Positions 1 to 5,166 of a stretch of 7,128 nt of DNA are shown here, piece by piece. The stretch spans positions 1 to 7,128 of the forward strand of contig JAPSIU010000142.1 of NCBI GenBank assembly GCA_031178565.1, in the 5' to 3' direction. Positions within the stretch are counted from its first letter, which is position 1. Each line of letters opens with the position of its first letter. The position numbers and the translations under genes are program-made. Below the pieces are notes generated by a model, which was given only the letters and a program-made list of their open reading frames with translations, did not search any database and was not told the DNA's origin. The DNA is from Leucobacter sp. Its GTDB lineage: Bacteria > Actinomycetota > Actinomycetes > Actinomycetales > Microbacteriaceae.

Positions 1-33
1 GTCACGGCGAAGGACATCATCCTCGCGGTGATC
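1..33. other. 33-bp segment apparently inverted inside leuC
   Basis: LeuC runs on the minus strand, yet these 33 bases on the PLUS strand translate to VTAKDIILAVI, the LeuC motif expected right after RPG. The minus-strand reading after RPG gives ITARMMSFAV instead. Flipping exactly these 33 bases restores the family sequence in frame. The segment is a quasi-palindrome: 1-14 is nearly the reverse complement of 20-33, around a CATCA centre (15-19). Either a template-switch inversion or a contig-end artefact could produce this; the position at the window edge favours an artefact. Confidence 0.8.
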
Positions 34-599
34 CCCGGGCGCAGCTCGCCCTCGACGTTGATGGCCATCGTCTTGAAGGGCTTGAGCGGCAGGGTCTGCG
101 TGGCCATGACGTGCTCGACCTCGCTCGTGCCGATCCCGAACGCGAGCGCGCCGAACGCACCGTGGGTCGAGGTGTGGCTGTCGCCGCACACGACGGTGAT
201 GCCTGGCATCGTCAGTCCGAGCTGCGGGCCGACGACGTGGACGATGCCCTGCTCCTTGTCGCCCAGCGGGTGGGCGCGCACGCCGAACTCCTCGACGTTG
301 TTCCGCAGGGTCTCGATCTGCAGACGGCTCGTCGGATCCTCGATCTGCTTCGTGATGTTGACGGTCGGGGTGTTGTGATCCTCGGTCGCGATCATCAGGT
401 CGACCCGGCGCAGCGGACGATCGGTGACGCGCAGACCGTCGAAGGCCTGCGGGCTCGTCACCTCGTGGATGAGGTGGAGGTCGATGTAGATGAGATCCGG
501 ATCACCGTTCTCGCCCTTGACGACGACGTGGTCGTCCCACAGCTTCTCGGCCAGCGTGCGGGGCTTCTCCGCGGGAATCGCGTGCTGCTCGACAGTCAT
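1..599 (-). CDS. leuC: 3-isopropylmalate dehydratase large subunit, N-terminal part (runs off window)
   Basis: LeuC, with LeuD, isomerises 2-isopropylmalate to 3-isopropylmalate in cytosolic leucine synthesis, using a 4Fe-4S aconitase-type centre. The ATG is at 599-597, and 199 full codons are visible. Clear LeuC landmarks are LAEKLWDDHVV (residues 16-26), HEVTSPQAFDGLR (45-57), DHNTPT (74-79), GIVHVVGPQLGLTMPG (118-133), VVCGDSHTSTHGAFGALAFG (136-155) and SEVEHVMATQTL (159-170). The cluster cysteines lie further on, outside the window, as leuD should. The RBS is a plain purine run: GAGAAG at 607-612, 7 nt before the ATG. The gene follows a leucine leader peptide (725-769), so leucine attenuation is likely. 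The final 11 codons read ITARMMSFAV and do not fit the family; they look like an inverted stretch (see 1-33). Identity is certain; the last 33 bases are doubtful. Confidence 0.97.
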   Translation of the reverse strand, partial: MTVEQHAIPAEKPRTLAEKLWDDHVVVKGENGDPDLIYIDLHLIHEVTSPQAFDGLRVTDRPLRRVDLMIATEDHNTPTVNITKQIEDPTSRLQIETLRNNVEEFGVRAHPLGDKEQGIVHVVGPQLGLTMPGITVVCGDSHTSTHGAFGALAFGIGTSEVEHVMATQTLPLKPFKTMAINVEGELRPGITARMMSFAV

Positions 600-701
600 A
601 CGTGTGCTTCTCTTCTCTGCGTCAGTAATTCACCGCGTCGGTGTTCGCCGTGTGGATGCGAAAACTCGGTTCCCGGGCGGTGGATCGGCCATGCCTGAAC
701 T

Positions 702-763
702 CCGCGACGGGGCGGGCCGGTGAGCTAGACCCCGTCGCGGCGGAGAAGGAGGAGCCGCCGCGA
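702..763 (-). promoter_or_regulatory. leu leader RNA: two mutually exclusive hairpins
   Basis: Hairpin 1 pairs 755-763 with 735-743 (9 perfect bp, TCGCGGCGG type), and its 11-nt loop is the Leu-codon tract. Hairpin 2 pairs 730-740 with 702-712 (11 perfect bp, CCGCGACGGGG with CCCCGTCGCGG) across a 17-nt loop that holds the leuL stop codon. They share 735-740, so only one can form at a time. A ribosome held on the Leu codons would open hairpin 1 and probably cover the first arm of hairpin 2. I see no U-tract after hairpin 2, so whether the output is termination (Rho or atypical) or RBS access is open. Confidence 0.75.
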
Positions 764-769
764 ATACAT
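725..769 (-). CDS. leuL: leu operon leader peptide (attenuator peptide)
   Basis: This 14-residue peptide reads MYSRRLLLLRRDGV followed by TAG. Four Leu codons in a row (CTC CTC CTT CTC, 754-743) lie between Arg pairs, and leuC follows 125 nt downstream on the same strand. Run-of-Leu leader peptides are the hallmark of leucine attenuation: ribosomes stall there when charged tRNA-Leu is scarce. The ATG (769-767) sits 7 nt after a TAGAAT box (782-777), so transcription should begin at 769 or 770. The peptide is therefore probably translated from a leaderless start, common in actinomycetes, and no RBS is possible or needed. The Leu codons occupy the loop of the first leader hairpin (735-763). It is too short for gene callers and is likely to be missed in automatic annotation. 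Confidence 0.88.
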   Translation of the reverse strand: MYSRRLLLLRRDGV

Positions 770-776
770 AGCGACC

Positions 777-785
777 ATTCTAGCA
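777..785 (-). promoter_or_regulatory. Promoter -10 of leuL-leuC
   Basis: On the minus strand this reads TGCTAGAAT: a TAGAAT -10 hexamer (782-777) with an extended TG one base upstream. No good -35 is visible at 16-18 nt, where the sequence is GC-rich and near the terC 3' hairpin. The predicted start at 769/770 coincides with the leuL ATG, which supports the call. Confidence 0.7.
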
Positions 786-802
786 CTGCGGATCCTGGGC
801 AC

Positions 803-843
803 GGCCTCGGCGGCGAGCCCGCGAAGGGCGAGCCACCGAAGCC
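803..843 (-). terminator. Hairpin after terC, possible terminator
   Basis: Eighteen-base arms (843-826 and 820-803 on the minus strand) pair around a 5-nt loop. There is one two-base mismatch and there are two G-U pairs. The hairpin begins 25 bases after the terC stop and lies just before the leuL promoter. No U-tract follows, which is common for actinobacterial terminators, so the role is inferred from position. It would separate terC transcription from the leucine operon. Confidence 0.5.
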
Positions 844-867
844 GCGTCCTGGCGATCGCTGCGACGC

Positions 868-1920
868 CTACTCGCTCTCGGGACCGCGTCCCTCGGCGGG
901 CTCGTCGGCGCGCGCCTCGTACGCGCCGAGATGCAGCCGCTCGCCGTGCGCCTTCGCGTCGCGGCTCGCCTTCACGACGCTCGCGATCGTCGCGATGCCC
1001 ATGGCGACGACGATCACGCCGAGCGAGAACCAGGTGCTGATGTCGGGCACCGGCACGTGCTCGCCGCCGTTGATGAACGGCAGCTCGTTCTCGTGCAGCG
1101 CGTGGAGGATCAGCTTCACGCCGATGAAGGCGAGGATGAAGGCGATGCCGTACTTGAGGTACTCGAGGCGCTCGAGCAGTCCGCCGAGCAGGAAGTACAG
1201 CTGGCGCAGGCCCATGAGCGCGAACACGTTCGCGGTGAAGACGATGAAGGGGCTCTGCGTGATGCCGAAGATCGCGGGGATCGAGTCGAGCGCGAAGAGC
1301 AGATCCGTCGCGCCCAGGGAGATGAGCACGAGCAGGAACGGCGTGAACATGCGCTTCCCGTCGACCTGGGTGCTCAGCTTGCCGCCGTCGTAGTGGTCGC
1401 TGAACGGGAGGACCTGCTTCACCTTGCGGATGATCCACGTGTCGCCCTGATCCTCGTGCCCGCCGGGCTTCACCTGCTGCCACGCGGTCCACACAAGCCA
1501 GGCGCCGAAGATGAAGAAGATCCAGATGAACCGCTCGATGAGCGCCGCTCCGGCGAGGATGAAGAGGCCCCGGAAGATCAGCGCGAGCACGATCCCGATC
1601 ATGAGCGCGCGCTGCTGGTACGCGCTCGGCACCTTGAAGCTGCCGAGGATCAGCACGAACACGAACAGGTTGTCGATCGAGAGGCTGTACTCCGTGAGCC
1701 AGCCGGCCAGGAACTCGCTGCCGTGCTGCACATCGCCGAGCAGGAACATGCAGCCCGCGAAGACGAGGGCGAGAAAGACGTAGAAGCCGACCCAGAGGCT
1801 CGCCTCCCGCATCGACGGGACATGGGGGCGCTTGATGATGAGCGCGAGGTCGAGGATGAGGATCGCGACGAGCACGACCATCGATCCGATCTCGAACCAG
1901 AGGGGCAGGACGGATGTCAC
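868..1920 (-). CDS. terC: TerC-family integral membrane protein, likely Mn2+ export/handling
   Basis: This is a 350-residue polytopic membrane protein of the TerC/Alx/YkoY family. Family members export Mn2+ or help load metal onto secreted enzymes; the older label is tellurite resistance. Both signature membrane motifs with acidic residues are present: EYSLSIDNLFVFVLI (77-91) and ATDLLFALDSIPAIFG (204-219). Several hydrophobic helices flank a soluble loop (about 150-190), and a charged tail (315-350) ends in a Glu/Gly-rich stretch. I choose GTG at 1920 because the family sequence starts there and AAGGAG lies 10 nt upstream. An open frame continues upstream to 2196, but it is Arg-rich and crosses the riboswitch. 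Expression should rise with Mn through the leader riboswitch (1962-2084), which makes the manganese role more likely than tellurite resistance. Length is normal for actinobacterial members. Confidence 0.95.
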   Translation of the reverse strand: MTSVLPLWFEIGSMVVLVAILILDLALIIKRPHVPSMREASLWVGFYVFLALVFAGCMFLLGDVQHGSEFLAGWLTEYSLSIDNLFVFVLILGSFKVPSAYQQRALMIGIVLALIFRGLFILAGAALIERFIWIFFIFGAWLVWTAWQQVKPGGHEDQGDTWIIRKVKQVLPFSDHYDGGKLSTQVDGKRMFTPFLLVLISLGATDLLFALDSIPAIFGITQSPFIVFTANVFALMGLRQLYFLLGGLLERLEYLKYGIAFILAFIGVKLILHALHENELPFINGGEHVPVPDISTWFSLGVIVVAMGIATIASVVKASRDAKAHGERLHLGAYEARADEPAEGRGPESE

Positions 1921-1930
1921 CGGTGTTCTT

Positions 1931-1968
1931 CTCCTTCGGCGGGCGCGGGGTGCGCGGATCACCGAAGG
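1931..1968 (-). promoter_or_regulatory. Riboswitch expression platform: anti-SD helix over the terC RBS
   Basis: The 3' arm of aptamer P1 (CCTTCGG, 1968-1962) is a perfect complement of CCGAAGG (1939-1933), which overlaps the terC Shine-Dalgarno AAGGAG. Adding a U-G and a G-C pair (1961/1940 and 1960/1941) gives about 9 bp. When Mn closes P1, this arm is used up and the RBS is free; without Mn the RBS is hidden. No U-tract follows, so control is translational rather than by termination. Confidence 0.75.
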
Positions 1969-2084
1969 TCTCTCCCCGGCGCGAACCCCTCGGCGTGACG
2001 TGGTCCGCACCGCCCCGTACCGGCGGCGCGGTCCTCGCGCTGCGTACTGACGACACGGGCGAAATCGGGATACTCCCCTTCGCT
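1962..2084 (-). promoter_or_regulatory. yybP-ykoY manganese riboswitch
   Basis: The leader of terC carries the aptamer signatures. CGAAGGGGAGTA (2082-2071) holds the conserved GGGGAGUA loop preceded by a P1 arm. AGACCTTCGG near 1971-1962 holds the conserved AGACC and the closing arm. CGAAGG (2082-2077) pairs perfectly with CCTTCG (1968-1963). Internal hairpins are visible, for example GCGCG/CGCGC at 2040-2026 with a 5-nt loop and CCGCC/GGCGG at 2026-2010. In this Rfam class (yybP-ykoY), Mn2+ binds between two conserved loops, and TerC-family genes are frequent targets. The predicted transcript start is only a few bases before the P1 arm. Confidence 0.88.
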
Positions 2085-2090
2085 CCGAAC

Positions 2091-2096
2091 AGTCTA
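2091..2096 (-). promoter_or_regulatory. Likely -10 box of terC promoter
   Basis: TAGACT on the minus strand fits the TAnnnT pattern. The start would fall near 2084-2085, right at the first bases of the Mn riboswitch, as expected. No convincing -35 is seen at 16-18 nt. Confidence 0.55.
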
Positions 2097-2151
2097 GCGC
2101 CTGCCGGAACGGCCTGAATCGCTCCCACGGAATCGCGGATGACGCCTGCGC

Positions 2152-2157
2152 TAGCAT
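2152..2157 (+). promoter_or_regulatory. Possible -10 box of yqhA-like gene
   Basis: TAGCAT, preceded by GCGC, would place a start near 2164, about 25 nt before the GTG start and leaving room for the AGGAGG site. There is no recognisable -35. It is divergent from the terC promoter, about 56 bp away. Confidence 0.35.
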
Positions 2158-2188
2158 GTGGTGCACTGTCCAGGAAGCAGGAGGCCCC

Positions 2189-2938
2189 GTGAGCAACCGT
2201 TCGACCTCAGCGATTCAGCGCAGCGCCGAAAGGGGTCCGGGACTCGCCTCGCGCACGCTTGCGGGCTTCATCTTCGCGAGCCGCTGGCTGCAAGCCCCGC
2301 TCTACCTCGGCCTCATCATCGCGCAGGCGGTCTACGTCGTGCTCTTCTTCGTCGAGCTCTGGCACCTCATCGAGACGGCGATCTTCGAAGGGCACATCAG
2401 CGAGACCGAGGTCATGCTGAGCGTTCTCGCACTCATCGACATCGTGATGATCGCGAACCTGCTGATCATGGTCATCGTCGGCGGCTACGAGACGTTCGTC
2501 TCCAAGATCCGCGTCGAGGGGCACCACGACGAACCCGATTGGCTCTCGCACGTCAACGCGAACCTGCTCAAGGTCAAGCTCGCGATCTCCATCATCTCGA
2601 TCTCCTCGATCCACCTGCTGAAGACCTTCATCGAAGTCGGACGCATGGACGGCGGCAAGGTCTACGACCGCGACGGAGACGTGCTCTACTCCTCCGAGGG
2701 CGTGATGTGGGAGGTCGGGATCCACCTCGCCTTCATCGTCTCGGCGCTCGTACTCGCGTGGATCGACAAGATGAGCCAGCACCACCCGGCCGTCCGCAGG
2801 GATCAGGTCACGGCCGGTGCGATCGAGGCGGAGCTGGCCCGACCGACCACGGTGGCGGAAGACGGTTTCATCACGGTCCGGGTACCGGCGGGAAGCCGCC
2901 TGCCGGAGGGCGCCGAGGTCGTCGGGCACGCCGACTGA
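2189..2938 (+). CDS. YqhA/UPF0114-family membrane protein
   Basis: A 249-residue inner-membrane protein of the UPF0114 (YqhA, TIGR00645) family, whose function is not established. It resembles E. coli YqhA in FASRWLQAPLYLGL (29-42), IVGGYETFVSKI (96-107), WLSHVNANLLKVKLAISIISISSIHLLKTF (118-147) and WEVGIHLAFIVSALVLAWIDK (174-194). Four hydrophobic spans are visible, at about 37-57, 75-97, 129-147 and 175-193. It is much longer than E. coli YqhA (about 164 residues). The extra length is an N-terminal polar stretch, an acidic/Gly insert (151-172) and a soluble C-terminal tail of about 50 residues (200-249). I choose GTG at 2189 because AGGAGG (2179-2184) lies just upstream. An ATG at 2156 is in frame, but it falls in the presumed -10 box. 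The gene is divergent from terC, with no clear functional link. Confidence 0.88.
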   Translation: MSNRSTSAIQRSAERGPGLASRTLAGFIFASRWLQAPLYLGLIIAQAVYVVLFFVELWHLIETAIFEGHISETEVMLSVLALIDIVMIANLLIMVIVGGYETFVSKIRVEGHHDEPDWLSHVNANLLKVKLAISIISISSIHLLKTFIEVGRMDGGKVYDRDGDVLYSSEGVMWEVGIHLAFIVSALVLAWIDKMSQHHPAVRRDQVTAGAIEAELARPTTVAEDGFITVRVPAGSRLPEGAEVVGHAD

Positions 2939-2962
2939 GCCCGTTCCCGACCCAATCTTTAC

Positions 2963-2980
2963 CGTTTCGTTACCGAAGCG
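2963..2980 (+). terminator. Small hairpin after yqhA-like gene
   Basis: Seven base pairs (CGTTTCG with CGAAGCG, one G-U) close a TTAC tetraloop, 24 bases after the stop. It is weak and has no U-tract, so it is only a possible terminator. The same stretch contains TTACCG twice, 11 bp apart (2959 and 2970). Confidence 0.3.
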
Positions 2981-3136
2981 CTCCCGCGAAGCTCCCCCGT
3001 TCCGTCTGCGAGCACGCCGCAACCCCAGAAGCGGCAAGGGATCTCGGCGAATCCCGCGAGCCCCTCCGGACGGTGCGCGCGAACAGCGGCATCGGAGCGG
3101 TCCCGCGCGGATACGGGCCTTTCGAGGACTCTCACG

Positions 3137-3165
3137 TTGAAGCGCACCCGCGGTCTCGCTAGCGT
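3137..3165 (+). promoter_or_regulatory. Promoter of the osmoprotectant ABC operon
   Basis: TTGAAG (3137-3142) and TAGCGT (3160-3165) are separated by exactly 17 bases, the best housekeeping-type promoter in the window. Transcription should start near 3172, leaving about 255 nt of leader before the ATG at 3428. Confidence 0.65.
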
Positions 3166-3180
3166 GAAAGGGCACGACCG

Positions 3181-3202
3181 CGGCGCGGAGGCCTCCGAGC
3201 CG
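3181..3202. promoter_or_regulatory. 22-bp dyad downstream of the operon promoter, candidate operator
   Basis: CGGCGCGGAGG and CCTCCGAGCCG are inverted arms matching at 10 of 11 positions with no spacer. The dyad lies roughly at +10 to +31 from the predicted start, a position where a dimeric repressor could block transcription. As RNA it would also form a 5' hairpin. No regulator gene is nearby to assign it to. Confidence 0.45.
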
Positions 3203-3427
3203 TCGCGCCCGTCCACGGTAAGACCTTGCATTTGAGCGAATCGCAAAGCCCCGTTTCACGGGTGCACTCTCTCTGCTTCGCCCTCATCCGCGTGCACGGC
3301 GCTGCACCGCGGCCGGCGATTCCCACGCGCACCGCGCCGCACGCTCGCGCGGCCGATCGCGTCTCCCCGTCTCGATGACCCGACGAACCGCACCCCACGA
3401 ACGGAAGACCAGCGAGGCCGCACCCAC

Positions 3428-4522
3428 ATGATCGAATTCAAGAACGTCACGAAGGTCTACGACGACCGCACGACCGCGGTCGACGACCTGTCCATGGTCG
3501 CTCCGACCGGACAGATCACGGTGCTGGTCGGCCCATCCGGCTGCGGGAAGACCACGACCCTGCGCATGGTGAACCGGCTGATCGAACCGAGCAGCGGCTC
3601 CATCAGCCTCGGAGGCGAGGACAGCACGTCGATCGACCGGATCCAGATGCGCCGCCGCATCGGATACGTGATCCAGAACGCCGGCCTCTTCCCGCACCAC
3701 ACCGTGCTCGACAACATCTGTGCCGTCCCCTACCTCAAGGGGGTCAAGCGACCGGAGGCGCGAGCCCGGGCGCAGGAGCTCCTCACGCTCGTGGGGCTCG
3801 ACGAGAGCTACGCGAAGCGCTACCCCTGGCAGCTCTCGGGGGGCCAGCAGCAGCGCGTCGGCGTCGCGCGGGCACTCGCCGCCGATCCCCCGTACATGCT
3901 GATGGACGAGCCCTTCAGCGCGGTCGACCCGATCGTGCGCAAGCAGCTGCAGAGCGAATTCTTGAAGATCCAGGTGGATCTCGCCAAGACCATCCTCATG
4001 GTCACCCACGACATCGACGAGGCCCTGCGGCTCGGCGACCGGATCGTGGTGCTCAAGGAGGGCGGAGTCGTCGCCCAGATCGGCTCGCCGGCCGAGATCC
4101 TGGCGCGCCCCGCTGATCAGTTCGTCGCCGATTTCCTCGGCGGATCCCGCGGGTACCACGCGCTGAGCTTCGAACCGATCCACGGCGTGAAGATGCACGA
4201 CACGCCGACGCTCACCATCGACCGCCCGGCTCCCCGCACCGAGGAGGCCTGGATGGTCGCCACCGACGCTCTGGGCCGTCCGGTCGGCTGGGTGCAGCCG
4301 GGAGGCCTGAGCGGACCGGTCACCACCGCGGACGTGAGCACAGCCTCGGCGGTCTCGCTCACCGAGGGCAACTACCGGGAGCTGCTCGACGCCGCGCTCG
4401 CCGGCCCGGGCGGGCGGGCGATCATGGCGAACGAGGACGGGACCTACGCCGGCACGGTCGACATCGACGACGTGATCCGCGCCTCCGTCGATGCGCTCAC
4501 CGCGGAGCGAGCCGAGCAGTGA
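3428..4522 (+). CDS. Osmoprotectant ABC importer, ATP-binding subunit (OpuCA/ProV type)
   Basis: This 364-residue cytosolic ATPase powers uptake of quaternary-amine osmolytes (glycine betaine, choline, carnitine class). Visible parts are Walker A GPSGCGKT (35-42), Q-loop Q83 in GYVIQNAGLFPH (a betaine-family signature), ABC signature LSGGQ (136-140), Walker B with D160-E161 in MLMDEPFSAVD, D-loop SAVD (164-167) and H-loop H194. After the nucleotide-binding domain (about 1-240) comes a tail of about 120 residues. Its end, AIMANEDGTYAGTVDIDDVI (331-350), looks like the second half of a CBS domain, whereas classic OpuCA has a full tandem CBS pair that senses ionic strength. The ATG at 3428 fits the family start; its RBS is weak (GAGG, 3414-3417). 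The stop overlaps the next gene by 4 bases. Substrate is inferred from the family. Confidence 0.93.
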   Translation: MIEFKNVTKVYDDRTTAVDDLSMVAPTGQITVLVGPSGCGKTTTLRMVNRLIEPSSGSISLGGEDSTSIDRIQMRRRIGYVIQNAGLFPHHTVLDNICAVPYLKGVKRPEARARAQELLTLVGLDESYAKRYPWQLSGGQQQRVGVARALAADPPYMLMDEPFSAVDPIVRKQLQSEFLKIQVDLAKTILMVTHDIDEALRLGDRIVVLKEGGVVAQIGSPAEILARPADQFVADFLGGSRGYHALSFEPIHGVKMHDTPTLTIDRPAPRTEEAWMVATDALGRPVGWVQPGGLSGPVTTADVSTASAVSLTEGNYRELLDAALAGPGGRAIMANEDGTYAGTVDIDDVIRASVDALTAERAEQ

Positions 4523-5166
4523 ACATCGACTGGGTCTTCAGCAACGCGGATCAGATCCGGGAGCTCACGCTCACCCACATCTGGCTGACACTGCTGCCGA
4601 CCGTCATCGGGCTGCTCATCGCGATCCCCCTCGGCTACGCGGCGAACCGCTGGCGGAGGTCGTATCTCCTCGTCGTGGGCGGTACGGGGCTCTTCTACAC
4701 GATCCCCTCGCTCGCGCTCTTCATCCTGCTGCCTGACATCCTCGGCACCAAGATCCTCGACCCGATCAACGTGGTGGTCGCGCTCATCATCTACACCGTC
4801 GCGCTGCTCACGCGGGTGGTCGCCGACGGACTCGCCTCGGTCTCCCCCGACGTGGTGCAGGCGTCCGACGGACTCGGCTTCACTCGCCTGCAGACGCTCT
4901 TCAAGGTCGAGCTGCCCATCGCGCTCCCCGCGATCCTCAGCGGCCTCCGCGTCGTCGTGGTGACCAACATCTCGATCACCACGATGGCCGCGGTGATCGG
5001 CGTGGCGCAGCTCGGCACGCTCTTCACGCTGGGCTTCAGCAGGAACCTCCTCGTGCCGATCATCACCGGCCTCGTGGTGTGCCTGCTGCTCGCGCTCGTG
5101 CTCGACCGCGTGCTCGTGCTGCTCGGCAGAGTCCTCACCCCGTGGAGCCGGAAGGGGGCGCTGTGA
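4519..5166 (+). CDS. Osmoprotectant ABC importer, permease subunit 1
   Basis: This 215-residue BPD_transp_1 (MetI-like) membrane protein forms one half of the channel. Hydrophobic spans lie near 20-39, 50-70, 83-104, 139-163 and 178-200. The cytosolic EAA loop that couples to the ATPase is at about 113-138 (QASDGLGFTRLQ, then VELPIALP). The short N-terminus lacks the long extra domain of ProW, so it resembles OpuCB-type or YehW/YehY-type permeases. It starts with GTG in a GTGA overlap with the ATPase stop (4519-4522), so translational coupling is expected; GGAG at 4504-4507 is a distant RBS. The pair of different permeases here implies a heterodimeric channel. Confidence 0.92.
   Translation: MNIDWVFSNADQIRELTLTHIWLTLLPTVIGLLIAIPLGYAANRWRRSYLLVVGGTGLFYTIPSLALFILLPDILGTKILDPINVVVALIIYTVALLTRVVADGLASVSPDVVQASDGLGFTRLQTLFKVELPIALPAILSGLRVVVVTNISITTMAAVIGVAQLGTLFTLGFSRNLLVPIITGLVVCLLLALVLDRVLVLLGRVLTPWSRKGAL

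Larger units (their letters stand above)
2939..3427. other. Gene-free region before the osmoprotectant operon
   Basis: I see no believable gene here on either strand; the open frames are Arg/Pro-rich shadows. It holds a small hairpin after the yqhA-like gene (2963-2980), a promoter (3137-3165), a 22-bp dyad (3181-3202), a short hairpin CCCGT/ACGGG (3250-3262) and two GTGCAC copies (3262-3267, 3292-3297). From the promoter, the leader of the operon would be about 255 nt, which is long. Confidence 0.6.

Noticed and set aside
630..692. 20-codon minus-strand ORF (MADPPPGNRVFAS...) between leuL and leuC
   Set aside because: It has no Leu codons, no RBS and no family likeness; the Leu-run peptide at 725-769 is the convincing leader.
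111..698. Long plus-strand open frame across leuC
   Set aside because: It is antisense to a clear LeuC sequence, in a high-GC shadow frame; the product is Asp/Val/Arg-rich and matches no family.
931..1998. 355-codon plus-strand frame opposite terC
   Set aside because: The product is a low-complexity Glu/Asp/Arg-rich shadow; the minus strand encodes a complete TerC with both signature motifs.
3164..3235. Short GTG-started ORF at the start of the ABC operon leader
   Set aside because: It begins inside the -10 box, ahead of the predicted transcript start, and has no RBS or recognisable content.
3262..3307. GTGCAC repeats and TGCAC as a possible regulator site
   Set aside because: Six-base palindromes are expected by chance in GC-rich DNA, and the spacing (30 bp) gives no clear dyad or helical pattern.
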